DNA from: Centrapalus pauciflorus
Taxonomy: Eukaryota > Streptophyta > Magnoliopsida > Asterales > Asteraceae
Direction: 5' to 3'
Assembly: GCA_020465985.1 (NCBI GenBank)
Contig: JAANYP010004794.1
Location: 1 to 64,000, forward strand
DNA length: 64,000 nucleotides
The position numbers and the translations under genes were made by a program. Shown one piece after another: positions 1 through 10,326 of this stretch. Every line of letters starts with the position of its first letter. The first letter of the stretch is position 1. Under the pieces are notes generated by a model. That model was not told where the DNA came from. It saw nothing but the letters and a program-made list of their open reading frames with translations, and did no database searches.

Positions 1-1943
1 CACACTTCTAGTTTCCTAAATTGTGACAGTTCTTCCTGCATCGCTTCAACCCAGGAGTTGTCCTTAAGTGCCATTTGCACATTTTTGGGCTCTACTTGCG
101 ATATGAAACATGAATATAGACATGTTTGATATGCCTCGGAGTCGTTTATCATCGACAACAACACAGTGTTGTTATTTACACTACTCCGAGTCTTCACACC
201 CTCGTTAGGATTTCCTATGATGCTTTCTATTGGATGGTTCTTGTTAATCCTAGAGGTCTCTATTTCATCAACACTTAGATTATCTCCTAAATTGGATCCT
301 ATTTCACCTAAAGGGGGAACAGGCTCAGCTTCCACATTTTCTTCCTCACGGACGTTTTCCTCAGAGGCAGAACTTGATGCTTGAGTCTGATTCTCAGTAT
401 TAGGTGCCTCTTGATCAGCAACTTCTGGAGAACTATCTACAGTCGCAGTAGGCTCGGACGTAGATTCGAACGTGGTCCTCGGAAAAATATGGCCATCGTC
501 ATTTAGGTGCAACGTCGCCATGTCTTTTTCGATTGTACCTGTAGTATCATCCAAAGGAATGTTAAATGACTCAAATAACTTATCATAGTCAAATATCCAT
601 TCCGGACCAGTTTGGGGTTCATGTGTATAACTTGTGACTTCAATATTATACACAATCTCCACAGTACCACTCGTTTTGTTAAAAACCCGTTTGTTTGGTG
701 AGTTTGGCACATAACCTAGGAAGTATCCTTCGTCAGCCTTTTCACCAAACTTCGGTTGATGTTTTGTCCTTAAAAGTGTACATGGTACTCCAAACGGTTC
801 GAATCCAGTTAAGTTAGGTGGCCTTTTATTCAAAATTTCATAACATGTTTTGTTCAATGATTTGACTGTAAGGACTCTATTTAAAATATGGCACGCGGTA
901 TTCACTGCCTCCCCCCAAAACATGGTAGGAAGCTTTGAATCCAAAAGCATAGTCCTTGCAGCCTCAATCAATGTTCTGTTTTTACGTTCGGCCACCCCAT
1001 TCTGTTGAGGTTCATATGGTGCACTGAATTGATGCACGATGCCCTTTGATAGGCAATATACACCAATTACAGAGTTTTTAAATTCAGTCCCATTATCACT
1101 ACGAATATGTTTAACCCTTGTTCCGTAGGAGTTTTCCACTTGGTCTAAGAACCCGATGAGCTTTGTAGTCGTCTCGTCCTTCGTACCTAAAAAGAAAAAC
1201 CATGAAAACCGTGAGTAATCGTCAGTGATAACTAAGCAAAACCAACTACCTCCTATACTCCTTTTGTTGATAGGGCCGAAAAGGTCCATATGCAACAAAT
1301 CGAATGTCGAGGTTATGGAGTTCAGCTTCTTGGACTTGTGTGTCTTTTTATGTTGCTTGCCCTTCATGCACGGTAGACACTTGTCTTCAAACTGAAAGCT
1401 CTTCAGAGGCACACCTTGCACCAAACCATTCTTCGTTATGTAGTTCATTTTCCTTAGGTGCAGATGAGCCATGCGTCTGTGCCACAAAACCGATTCCGTC
1501 TCCGAAGCTTTTGATAGTAAGCAGATCGGACCCATCGAATTATCTGGCTTGTTCATGTCGAGCATGTACAAGTCATTCTTCCTTGGAGCCCGCATCAATA
1601 TCCAATCTTCAGGTATCTTGAATCCCGGCTTGAGCACTAACGCCTCAGTGTCCGTAAATAACACCGAGTTCTTCTTATCACAGATTTGAGAAACACTAAT
1701 GAGATTATGAACCAGTTTATCAATGTGATAAACTTGATCCAAAGTAATCGTCCCATTAGTGACTTCTCCAGTTCCAGTGATATTTCCACCCTTGTTACCC
1801 GCGAATGATACGAATCCCCTATTACCCCCCTTGAAGTCTGTGAGAAGACTTCGTTCCCCCGTCATGTGCCTGGAGCAACCACTGTCGACGAACCACTTGT
1901 TGTTTGGACCGGTAGTTATCTCCTGCACATGAAAGAAAATAGG
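1..1943 (-). CDS. pol: Pol of element 1: protease, integrase, start of RT
   Basis: The minus frame is open from just after the gag stop to the window edge. In order it shows the aspartic protease core (WFVDSGCSRHM, near 1880), a GAG-pre-integrase zinc region (HRRMAHLH then CLPCMKGK, 1380-1480), and integrase catalytic residues in DLLHMDLFGP (near 1290), RSDNGTEFKN (near 1080) and the glutamate of NGVAERKNRT (near 1000). The linker ahead of RT follows, and the frame leaves the window at the first RT residues (MALKDNSWVEAMQEEL). The proteins would process Gag-Pol, integrate the cDNA and copy RNA in the virus-like particle. Pol shares its frame with the upstream gag ORF, separated by a single TAA at 1944-1946. 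No internal stop was seen. Confidence 0.88.
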
Positions 1944-3005
1944 TTAGTTATCACGGGGAACCCAAGCCATGACTGACTTGGTAATACCATTCTCGTCCAC
2001 ATACGTAAATTCTTTCAAGTACCCATCTCGCCTTTCAGGTGACTTGGGCCTTTGAACTGAATTCTGTTGTGGTGCCGAGTGATTTAGATTCACTCTTTGC
2101 CTTTGAGTAGGCATTTGTTGTGGTGCTCTAGAATAAGTCTTATTATAATGCATTTCAGACTGTGATCCCTGAGCTCTTACCGGAACATATTGTCTAACAG
2201 GAGTATGTGACCTAACTGGAGTGTGTGACCTGCTAGGTGTTGTGCTCCTATAGACTTGTTGAGGTGCTGACCTAGATTGATTAATGACACGATTCGGTGA
2301 ATTTGTCCTAACCACTTCTTTTGGTCCAACATTAACCGGTGTTTGTTTCACAACAAGTTTTGGTGCGGCCTGCACAGTTTTCTCGGTAGGTTGAGAACTA
2401 CTGCTGCTTGCCACAGTTGGTGAGGGCTTAACAGGTGTTGGGTTCACTGTCTTAGGGGTAAGTTCTGCTTTCCTATTTGGACAGTGAGAAGCAACATGCC
2501 CTTTCTCGTGACATCTAAAGCAAGACATCTTATCCATGGACTTTTTGGTTGGTCCCTTAGATCTAGGTGTCTCACTAGTGTCTACTTCTTTTGGTACATC
2601 TACAGTGTCTGTCTCTTCGACCTGGTCAGCCCATGAAATTTTCTGTTTTCCTGCAGGTGTTTCACTGGAGGAAGACACAAATTTCACTTTCTTGACCTTG
2701 ACAGTAGAGTCAGTCACCTTAGGTGTATTTTCAACTGTTGGCTCAGCTGTCGGTTCAGGTAGGTCCTCTAAGTCTACTGAGTTGTCAGTTTTCTCCTGAG
2801 GCTGAGGCACATAGTTTGCATTGAACGGTGGAGGAATTTCGTGAAAACCTAGACCTACAGGCTTCTTAGACTGTCTTTGGGCATCTAAGACTTTCCCTAG
2901 GTTTAGGCTCGAATTCCTAAACTTTTCCAGCTTGCTATTTGCCTCTGCTACCTTAACCTTGGTCTCAGCTAGCTCTATGTCCTTATCTTTCAGACTTTTG
3001 GTCAA
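1944..3005 (-). CDS. gag: Gag C-terminal part of element 1
   Basis: About 350 residues continuing Gag after a one-base frameshift near 3003. The related element at 9105-16600 reads through the same junction in one frame, so I read this as mutation rather than a separate gene. The segment starts in a coiled coil, carries a second zinc knuckle (CFRCHEKGHVASHC, near 2480-2525), then a low-complexity Ser/Thr/Pro/Gln-rich tract with SRSHTPVRSHTPVR repeats, and ends with the conserved tail ITKSVMAWVPRDN. A Gag extension behind the nucleocapsid region is typical of Sireviruses. The terminal TAA is in frame with pol. Confidence 0.8.
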   Translation of the reverse strand: MTKSLKDKDIELAETKVKVAEANSKLEKFRNSSLNLGKVLDAQRQSKKPVGLGFHEIPPPFNANYVPQPQEKTDNSVDLEDLPEPTAEPTVENTPKVTDSTVKVKKVKFVSSSSETPAGKQKISWADQVEETDTVDVPKEVDTSETPRSKGPTKKSMDKMSCFRCHEKGHVASHCPNRKAELTPKTVNPTPVKPSPTVASSSSSQPTEKTVQAAPKLVVKQTPVNVGPKEVVRTNSPNRVINQSRSAPQQVYRSTTPSRSHTPVRSHTPVRQYVPVRAQGSQSEMHYNKTYSRAPQQMPTQRQRVNLNHSAPQQNSVQRPKSPERRDGYLKEFTYVDENGITKSVMAWVPRDN

Positions 3006-4819
3006 GGCTCTACGTGCTCATACATAAGCTCTATCCTAACACACTGCTCACTCAGTTTGTCTTTTAGAACTATTACATCTTGAGCATCAGCCTTAAGCTT
3101 TTCTTTTAAATCTTGCTTTATATCATTTAGGCTAGCATTTTCAATTTTTAAATTTTCAATTTGAGCAGCTATGGTCTTATGTGAGTCTAAGACTAGATTT
3201 AACCTATCGTTAGAACTAACACATAAAGCACATAATTCACGAAATAGAGAATAAGAAAGACTAACCTTAGAGTTATCAGATTCCACGTTGGCCATCTGAG
3301 CAGCAACCTCCAGCACGGTCTGATCATTCGCTTTCTCTACCCACATCGGACTGCTGTCCCTTGTGGTCTGCTCGTCTTCTTCACAACCATTTTCCGTAAC
3401 TTCAGCCATGAAAGCTCTAGCATTGGACTCCGGATGTGAACTCCAGTCATAAGTACCATCTAGCTGTCTGTCAGAAGTGACATTGGATATTAGACCCGCT
3501 AGATTGGCTTGACCAGAATTTGAACTCGGAAGGTATCTCTGTTGGGACTGATTTTGGTACTGTCCTTGATGCTGATTCTGTCCTTGGTATGATTCTACCT
3601 TCGGTCTTTGACACTCCCTGGCGAAATGTCCCAATCCCTGACAGTTGTAGCATTTGACCTTAGACTTATCAAATCCTATCCCTTTGTTGTTCATTTGTAG
3701 ATTCCTCCCAGTTCTCTTAATGAATCTTTTAACCCTCTGGGTCACCATGGCCAGTTGCCATTTAAGATCCATTTCCTCTAAGTCATCAGGGTCGACCTGA
3801 TCGTAATCTTCATCCCAAAGAGCCGGATCATTGATCTTCCCTTGAACACAATTTCCATAAGCTGCCACAAAGGAAGCAAGCAGATTTAAATGTTCTTCTG
3901 CGGACTTTGCGCTCATGGGCATCTTCGAATAGCTCTGACTGGTCGATGCCTGTTGGACTTGAGGTTGCGGTTCTTCCGATCTTCCTAACCCTAAGAACGC
4001 GCGATTCAGTGAGTCTTCGGACTCTGGTGGCGATGACGTTTCTCCGGTGAAAAACGCTGTAGCACTCTTCTGATCAGCTGTCACTGATGATTTAGATGTC
4101 TTTCCAAAATACATCGCCGGATTTTGGACTTGCTCGTAATCAGTTTCAGCCTTTATCATCTCGAAGTGATATGCCCTCAACGTTCCCACGATGTCATCCA
4201 GCGATTGAGCATAGTATTTGTCTTCATTAAGCTTAATCATTGCCACGTACATAGCCCATTTGGCTGGTAGGGCATCAAGAAGCTTGTTGTTCTTGTCACT
4301 GTCCGAGTACTCAATGCCATGGCTTTCAAGCTCTGTTATCAGATGATAGAACCTTGTGATAATATCATCTAACTGTTCATCCTTAAGAGCCTTGAAAATC
4401 GCAAACTGTTGGGTCAACAGCTTTGTACGCTTTCTACGTACCCGTGGATTACCCTCACACCTTTTCTGGAGAGATTCCCAAAGTTCTTTCGACGTCCTTT
4501 GAGTCCGAAATGTGTGCAAGATATCTTGAGGTAACGCCATACGGATAATGGAGAAAGCCTTGTTTTCAGCTTCAAATAGTTTCTTGTCATCCTCTTTCAT
4601 CATCCGGTATGACAAAACCTTTTGACGGCCTTCTACCTCAGATACTGGTGGAATGTACCCTTCATCTATGCACACCCACATGCGCATATCGTTGAATCGT
4701 ACAAAATCCGTAAATCTGTCCTTCCACCAGTAATAATCCTCAACTTTCATCAGCTTTGGCGGTGCATTTGCCTTCCCAACTTCGTGATCCATCTCAAGGA
4801 ATTTCTGAAGGTTTGACAT
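3002..4819 (-). CDS. gag: Gag N-terminal part of element 1 (capsid, zinc knuckle)
   Basis: A 605-residue ORF beginning MSNLQKFLEMDHEVG. Residues ~15-230 match the copia Gag domain (DUF4219/UBN2 type), with landmarks YYWWKDRF, ALPQDILHTF, LWESLQKRCEG and FYHLITEL. Around residue 385 sits a CX2CX4HX4C zinc knuckle (CYNCQGLGHFAREC) that binds genomic RNA. The last ~100 residues are heptad-rich and continue as a coiled coil into the next frame. The chosen ATG lies ~700 bp downstream of the PBS and the element 2 homologue starts at the same place. The ORF ends early by a one-base loss at 3003-3005. Confidence 0.88.
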   Translation of the reverse strand: MSNLQKFLEMDHEVGKANAPPKLMKVEDYYWWKDRFTDFVRFNDMRMWVCIDEGYIPPVSEVEGRQKVLSYRMMKEDDKKLFEAENKAFSIIRMALPQDILHTFRTQRTSKELWESLQKRCEGNPRVRRKRTKLLTQQFAIFKALKDEQLDDIITRFYHLITELESHGIEYSDSDKNNKLLDALPAKWAMYVAMIKLNEDKYYAQSLDDIVGTLRAYHFEMIKAETDYEQVQNPAMYFGKTSKSSVTADQKSATAFFTGETSSPPESEDSLNRAFLGLGRSEEPQPQVQQASTSQSYSKMPMSAKSAEEHLNLLASFVAAYGNCVQGKINDPALWDEDYDQVDPDDLEEMDLKWQLAMVTQRVKRFIKRTGRNLQMNNKGIGFDKSKVKCYNCQGLGHFARECQRPKVESYQGQNQHQGQYQNQSQQRYLPSSNSGQANLAGLISNVTSDRQLDGTYDWSSHPESNARAFMAEVTENGCEEDEQTTRDSSPMWVEKANDQTVLEVAAQMANVESDNSKVSLSYSLFRELCALCVSSNDRLNLVLDSHKTIAAQIENLKIENASLNDIKQDLKEKLKADAQDVIVLKDKLSEQCVRIELMYEHVEP

Positions 4820-4854
4820 GTTTTCTGAAAGAATTTGAATTTGAACTTAATTAA

Positions 4855-5290
4855 TTTAATTTGAAACTGATTTAGATTAACTTATTCGAATCTAGATAGA
4901 TTCGAAACTAATTAATATTAAATCTTTTGAGATTAAATTCGATTAAGTCTTAAAAGTCAATTAGATTCGAAATAATGTCAGATTCGAGGAACTCCTTAGA
5001 TTCGATGGTATATCAGATTCGAAGGACTCTATAGATTCGAAGACCCTTAGAATCGAAGGCACAGTAGAATCGAATGACAGCAGATTTGAAACACTAGATT
5101 CGAAATAATACTAGATTCGAAATAAACTCGACACTAAAACTAGACTCGAGATCCTATTCGAATGAAGCAACAAATTCGAAACAAAGTAGATTCGAAACAC
5201 TCTGAAATTGACTCGAAAGGAGCGTATTTTGGTTAGACTCGAAAATAAAGTAAAACCCTAATTACCCCTATAGATTCGAGCGCCGCAAAC
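4855..5290 (-). repeat. TTCGA-motif array in the leader of element 1
   Basis: The untranslated leader between PBS and gag is filled with imperfect repeats centred on (A)GATTCGAA, spaced about 16-18 bp in the best part (4975-5130). Variants include GATTCGAGG, GATTCGATG and AATCGAAGG. The array ends shortly before the gag ATG. No ORF is supported here. Confidence 0.8.
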
Positions 5291-5517
5291 TCGAAAAACG
5301 GCTAACACTTTGATTTTTTGACGTTTTATAGATTAAATCACTATTTTTCAAATGAAAAATAATGATATCGACTAAAAACGTGAAAAACGACAAAGTGTTT
5401 CCCGAATATGAATTTGCTAAGCTCAAAAACACGTTTTTGAGAGAAAAACCGTCCAACTAGCGTCAAGAAACCTAGAATGTATCTGATGAACACGAAGAAC
5501 ACCACGAACACTCCGTA

Positions 5518-5530
5518 GGCTCTGATACCA
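5518..5530 (-). other. Primer binding site of element 1 (tRNA-Met)
   Basis: On the minus strand the 13 bases TGGTATCAGAGCC complement the 3' end of initiator tRNA-Met, the usual primer of plant copia elements. It lies two bases after the LTR end (CCTTACA, then AG). Confidence 0.93.
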
Positions 5531-5532
5531 CT

Positions 5533-6194
5533 TGTAAGGTCTACCACTGCAAGATCTATCTAGACGCGGATCCGTTAACGAGTGCGGAATCCTCGTTGAC
5601 GGTCAGACGGACAACTCTCAACCAACGGAAACACGGAGACTATTAGACGCTGAACGAACGACACACGAACGATCCTACGTACTAATTCTCTCCGAAACGG
5701 GACTCACCTAGCTGATAAACTCGAGATCGCCTCTTGCTCAATTCCTCACGAATTCTGCAAAAAGTCTCTTAATCATTCGAGTCTATCCCTAATTATAGGC
5801 CCTGATTCGAGTCTGTTGTGGGCCAACCTCGAATCTGGCCTAAGGCCCATTCGAATCTGTCCATCTGACAGATTCGAATCTAGCCTATTCGAATCTAAGG
5901 ACTCATTCGAATCTATCACAGATTCGAATGTATCCTTTTATGCAATTCGAATCTAGCCTTTGACGTATATAACTAAGTGTTTGAAACTTATGTTTTAACT
6001 TATACTTGAGTTAATCTTTGACCTTTATGTTTGAACTTCTTGAAATATGTTACATCAAGTTCAAACACACAATCAATAACAGACAAAGACATATTAAACA
6101 TATATATCAAAATACTTGGTTAATACTCAGAATATTACCTAAACACATAATGCAGATCGATTAGACTGCTATCGTCACACAGGGTGTACCAACA
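5533..6194 (-). repeat. 5' LTR of element 1 (662 bp)
   Basis: Starts TGTTGGTACACCCTGTGTGA at 6194 and ends CCTTACA at 5533, directly before the PBS. The same start and end occur at 9105 and 9719 in element 2, which defines the boundaries. It contains its own TTCGAATCT repeats (about 5770-5960). The 5 bp flanking the 5' end on the minus strand are AAAAG. Confidence 0.9.
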
Positions 6195-6698
6195 CTTTTC
6201 TTGAGTCTTATCTTTGTAGATTACAACCTGATGCTTGTCAAAAATGACTTGATATTCTTTAAGCTTTTCTATATCCTTGATTTGTCTGTTCGGCGCAGTG
6301 ACATTGATCCTTCTCATTCCTCTTTCAACACCAATTTCTAAGTCTTGGATTGACATTACGACTAACTTGGTATGCCTAAAATGAAAGATTGCTTTAAGAG
6401 AGAATCTACAATTCTCTTCTCTTTTGTTCCGGTATAATTCATCAAACAAATCTTCAACATCAACCAGAAGAATCTTGAACAAATCAGCTTCACTGAACTG
6501 ATACGTCTTCCCATTAGCTCTAGTAACCTTGAATGTAGGATAGAAAATATTGACAAAACGATCTTTATAAATGCTATTAAGTTCAGCTATCCTATGTTCA
6601 CTTCTCACATCTCGTATCGGTTGAGATTTATTCTGAAGAAAATTTGCATAGTTGACCATGTTCGGCATGTTGGGCTCAATGACTCTAAAAAGCTTCAC
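6195..6698 (-). pseudogene. ORF3 copy A, C-terminal region
   Basis: About 165 residues (to the LTR border) matching the C-terminal region of copy B: a hydrophobic/basic segment with VNIFYPTFKVTRANG, DLFKILLVDVEDLFDELY and MSIQDLEIGVERGMRRINV, corresponding to AKVYYPSYQVEREDG, DLDFISADDVEFLHN and MYLRDFQMAIESAMVKVGL in copy B. The frame runs into LTR sequence (from 6194), so the last ~20 codons before the stop at 6135 are LTR-encoded. It overlaps the preceding piece by a few bases in another frame, implying an old one-base indel near 6697. Confidence 0.7.
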
Positions 6699-7762
6699 AG
6701 AAGAATACGGAGTATACTTTTTACAAAATATCTTTTCTCTAAATAATCTTCCAAAAATGGAAGACTATTCCTCTTCTTGATGAAATCAACATTTTGCTTT
6801 CCTGACAACTTGAGCTTTTTGAGATTCTTCTTTTTACTGACTTCTTCTTCATTTAGTAAGCTCAGCATATCACTAATCTCCTTTTGAACTATTTCTTGTA
6901 CAGCATACCTCAGATTATGTTGTCTTTCAGATTCTTCTATCATGATATAACTTTGAAAGAATTTATCCATCAAATCTACTTTAGTCAGTCCTTGAAGCGA
7001 TTCTGGCACAACTCCACTTATAGCAAATGGATCTTCTTCTTCTTTGAGAGTTACCATCACGGCGGGCTTTTCAACCTTTGGTGTTAGTATATCATCTTTT
7101 AAAATCTCCTCCACAAGCTCCTCTTCATCAACAATCTTCGCTGCTCTCATAGACATCTCAGAGAATTCAAATACTTCCTGCTCAGGCAAATCAATATCTT
7201 TTTCTGCTCCTTCTTTACTTAACACCTCACTTTCATCCTCTTTGTCAGAATCATCATATTCCTCAAAATTATAAATACCAGATTTCACACTCAAAGGAAT
7301 TGGAACATCTTCATAAAGAATCAATCCTTTTTCACTTTGAGCATCAACTGGATTATCTTTTGAACCTCCTGCTTCTCCTGAACCTCCTGCTTCAATCTCT
7401 TTAGCCTCAAAAACTACAAGTTGTAATTCAGGCTCACCAAGCTTTCTCCTCTTCTCCCCCTCAAGAGGAGCATCATTAGAGTCATCATGGTCCTCATGTC
7501 TTCTCTTTGAGCCAGAAGCTTGGGATTTGCAGTTTTGTTCCAGGATGGAGAACCTTTTAGATAATGAACCCGAAGCACTTACAACTGTATCCTCTAAACC
7601 TGTCATCCTTTCATTCATAACATCGAACTGCTCACAATAATCGCACAATTCATTGTTTGAAATCTGTTTTTCCTCTACTTCAACTTCAGCAGTAGCCTTG
7701 CCTTTCAATAATCGTTGAATATTAAGCATTTGGATTACCAAATCCGCATATTGTTTGGTCAT
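6695..7762 (-). pseudogene. ORF3 copy A, central acidic region
   Basis: A 355-residue open stretch. It begins with a heptad-like segment (MTKQYADLVIQMLNIQRLL) and then has a basic motif (KRRHEDHDD, then GEKRRK) nearly shared with copy B (KRKHDDQDD, then GEKRRK). A long Glu/Asp-rich region follows, then a basic Lys-rich helix (EEEVSKKKNLKKLKLSG). The paired basic clusters resemble a bipartite nuclear localisation signal; that is a prediction only. No transmembrane segment or known enzyme motif was seen. Confidence 0.6.
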
Positions 7763-9104
7763 TTGCTCTGTAACCCTAAAAATAGCAGCTTCAAATCATT
7801 GTTCGGTCACAAAGGGTAACACGCTAACACGTGGGTCACTTAGACTTTCAGTTGTCATGAGAGTTGAACTTGTGAAAAGTACATCTGCGTGGCCTACGCT
7901 CAGAGTTGGCATTGACGTGTCTCTGGTAGGACTTCCAACTACTTCATGTGACGGAGCAACGAATGCTTCCGACATAATAGTCGTTGCTACAGTGAAACAA
8001 AGTCGTTCTGTACTTGTTTCAACGCATGAAACTGACTCAAGTGTCCTAGAGTGTATCGGTTCTATTACATGTGCTTGTAGAAATGTACACTGAGGTAGAG
8101 TTGTACTGATTTCAATGTTCATAGGATCCGAATGATTCCATGATAGCTTATGTGCATAATCCTCGTGAAAAAATGATACATCTCCTTGTTGTGAAGGAGA
8201 TGGGTGGCTGGTGGGGTGTGCAGTCATCATTGGGTACTGGCTGATTCAATGTCAACTCTTAAAGGAGAGCTAACAGCAGATGTGGCTACCCGGCTTTCTG
8301 GGGTTTGGGACTCCCTCACACTCAGTCTTACCACTTCATCAACTTCTGTAGTAGGTAAACGCTCAAATTGATATATTACAATTGTTGTCGTAGCTACATC
8401 CACATCATCATTACCATCATTATCATTATCATCATCATCATCATCCTCACCCCCATTTCCCCCTTCTTGAATATTTGATAAAGTTTTTTTGGAATCAGAA
8501 TCTCCTTCACCGCCCCTCACAACACCTTAAGCTTCCTCTCTCACTTCAAGGTTTCCATGTACATCAACCCCTTGTTGACATACCTCCTCACCTATAACTC
8601 CAGGGGCAGGAATCCTCGGTTGACGAGGTTGCACAGGAGCATGATCTATACGATACTATCTCACAGATTCAGCATTCACATCTGCATACTTCAATAGAGC
8701 TTCAGGAATTAGCATTATATCGCATTTAGATCATCCTGAACTCTATGCAAACTCATCATAACGTAATCCGGGCACTTTTGAAAATGTGTCCTCTTCGGAA
8801 TATTTTCATTAGCCCTTAAGATACCTCTGATCAATATTTGAATGAACCGTTGCAGAGGCACAAACTTCATCGCACGATTTGTGGTCTTTGCAAGCACCAC
8901 CTCTTTAAGATCCTCCCAAATGCACTGAGCGAAGTTGTAATGTTTGTTATATGCAACTCCATGGAACAATCTCAGGCAATGTAGACTTCTACGGTCAATC
9001 CCGATATGTTTGGATGTCATACATCTATTCAGAATTCCGAATATAGTATACCATTCGCCATTTAGCCCATTCCAGTGAAATAGGGAACTCTTTGTTAGTG
9101 TCTT

Positions 9105-9719
9105 TGTTGGTACACCCTGTGTGACGATAGCAGTCTAAGTATAGTTAGCAATTTTGTGTAAGTCAAGTTACGTAGTATTGAATATTGACTAGTGTTTGAT
9201 ATATCTGATTATGTGTGTTTGATATTTATTGTTTGTATGTTTGAACTTGGTGTAACATATTACAAGAAGTTCAAACATAAAGTTCAAAGATATATTCAAA
9301 CATAAGTTAAAACAGAAGATCAAACATAAGTTTATTAGTGAAATTCGAAATTGATCTAAATTCGAATTTGTGCTTAAGGTAAATTCGAAAGTTTCATTGA
9401 GGACAAATTCGAATGGGCCTATCGAATTTGTCCTAAGACAAACTCGAATCTGTCAGTATAATTAAGGATTAACTCGTATAATTATCAGACTTTTGCAGAA
9501 TTTCAGAGGGTGATTAAGCAAAGGCGATCTCGAGTTTACTAGTATTCAGAGAGTGTTTTCGGAGAGAATCATCGTGTAGGGGCGTTCAAGTTTGTTCGTC
9601 TAGCATCGTGGTAGTCTCCGTGTTCGTGTGTGTGATCTTACCGTCAAGCCGCTAACTAGGATTCCGCACTCGTTGGATGGTGTCGCGTCTAGATAGATCC
9701 GTGAGTTCAAGACCTTACA
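9105..9719 (+). repeat. 5' LTR of element 2 (615 bp)
   Basis: Begins TGTTGGTACACCCTGTGTGA and ends GACCTTACA before the PBS. It is clearly related to the 662-bp LTR at 5533-6194 but differs by many substitutions and indels. TTCGAATTT-type repeats occupy about 9345-9460. Confidence 0.9.
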
Positions 9720-9721
9720 AG

Positions 9722-9734
9722 TGGTATCAGAGCC
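9722..9734 (+). other. Primer binding site of element 2 (tRNA-Met)
   Basis: TGGTATCAGAGCC, complementary to the 3' end of initiator tRNA-Met, two bases after the LTR end. Confidence 0.93.
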
Positions 9735-10019
9735 ATTGGGGTGTTCTTGGTGTTCTTCGTGTTCATAAGCAACATCCTAGGTTTCCAGACGTTTTGGACG
9801 GTTAATATCATGATTTTGGAGGTTTTTCGAGCTTATCAAATCAGATTACGGAAAATACTTTGTTGTAGTTCAAGTTTTTGATCGAAATCAGTATTTTTAC
9901 TCGTAAAAATATTGGTTTAATCTGAAAAACTTTAAAAACTCGAAGTATTAGCCGTTTTTCGAATTTGCGGTGCTCGAGTTTGTTAAGAGGGTATTAGGGT
10001 ATGCTCAATTACGAGTTTG

Positions 10020-10300
10020 ACTGAAAATACGCTCCTTTCGAGATTCCTTAAAATTTGATTCGAAATTGGCCTCTTCGAATTTGCTTAGTTTCGATTTTAG
10101 TCTAAGATCGAATTTGGAGTTTCGAATTTAGTTGGGTTTTCGAGTTTAAGTGGACCTTCGAATTTGTCTTTAATTTCGAATATAGTTGGAGTTCAAACTT
10201 CATTTCGAATTTACTTCCAAACCAATTTAGTATTAATTAAATTCGAATTTATCCAAATTCGAAACAATTAATTTAAATTAATTTCGAATTAAATTAATTA
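10020..10300 (+). repeat. TTCGAATTT-motif array in the leader of element 2
   Basis: Degenerate TTCGAATTT / TTCGAAATT / TTCGAGTTT repeats fill the leader up to about 25 bp before the gag ATG at 10327. This is the same position as in element 1 but with a different favoured version. Confidence 0.75.
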
Positions 10301-10326
10301 AGTTTGAATTCAAAATATTTGAAACA

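Larger units (their letters stand above)
1..6194 (-). mobile_element. Copia element 1, Sirevirus-like, 3' part outside window
   Basis: A minus-strand Ty1/copia retrotransposon. Reading from 6194 downwards it has a 5' LTR, a tRNA-Met primer binding site, a long leader with TTCGA repeats, a Gag of about 960 codons with two zinc knuckles, and Pol, which leaves the window at the start of reverse transcriptase. The Gag extension beyond the first zinc knuckle and the PR-IN-RT order fit the Sirevirus branch of Ty1/copia; that placement is inference. Only one frameshift (near 3003) was found in gag and none in the visible pol, so this copy is better preserved than the related element at 9105-16600. 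It abuts the ORF3 fragment at 6195, and the distal target-site duplication is outside the window. Confidence 0.9.
6195..9104 (-). pseudogene. ORF3 copy A, truncated at both ends
   Basis: A minus-strand remnant of a retrotransposon-associated ORF, homologous to those at 17159-20390 and 31440-32654. From 9104 down it reads the middle of the conserved N-terminal region (KSSLFHWNGLNGEWYTIFG; residues 30 onward match copy C closely), an acidic Asp/Glu-rich stretch (8400-8520), a central acidic region with a basic motif, and the C-terminal region (6695-6195). Open pieces: 8715-9104, 8227-8520, 7796-8230, 6695-7762, 6195-6698, separated by stops and frameshifts. The N-terminus is cut by the LTR at 9105 and the C-terminus by the LTR at 6194. 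I know no biochemical function for this family. Confidence 0.8.
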
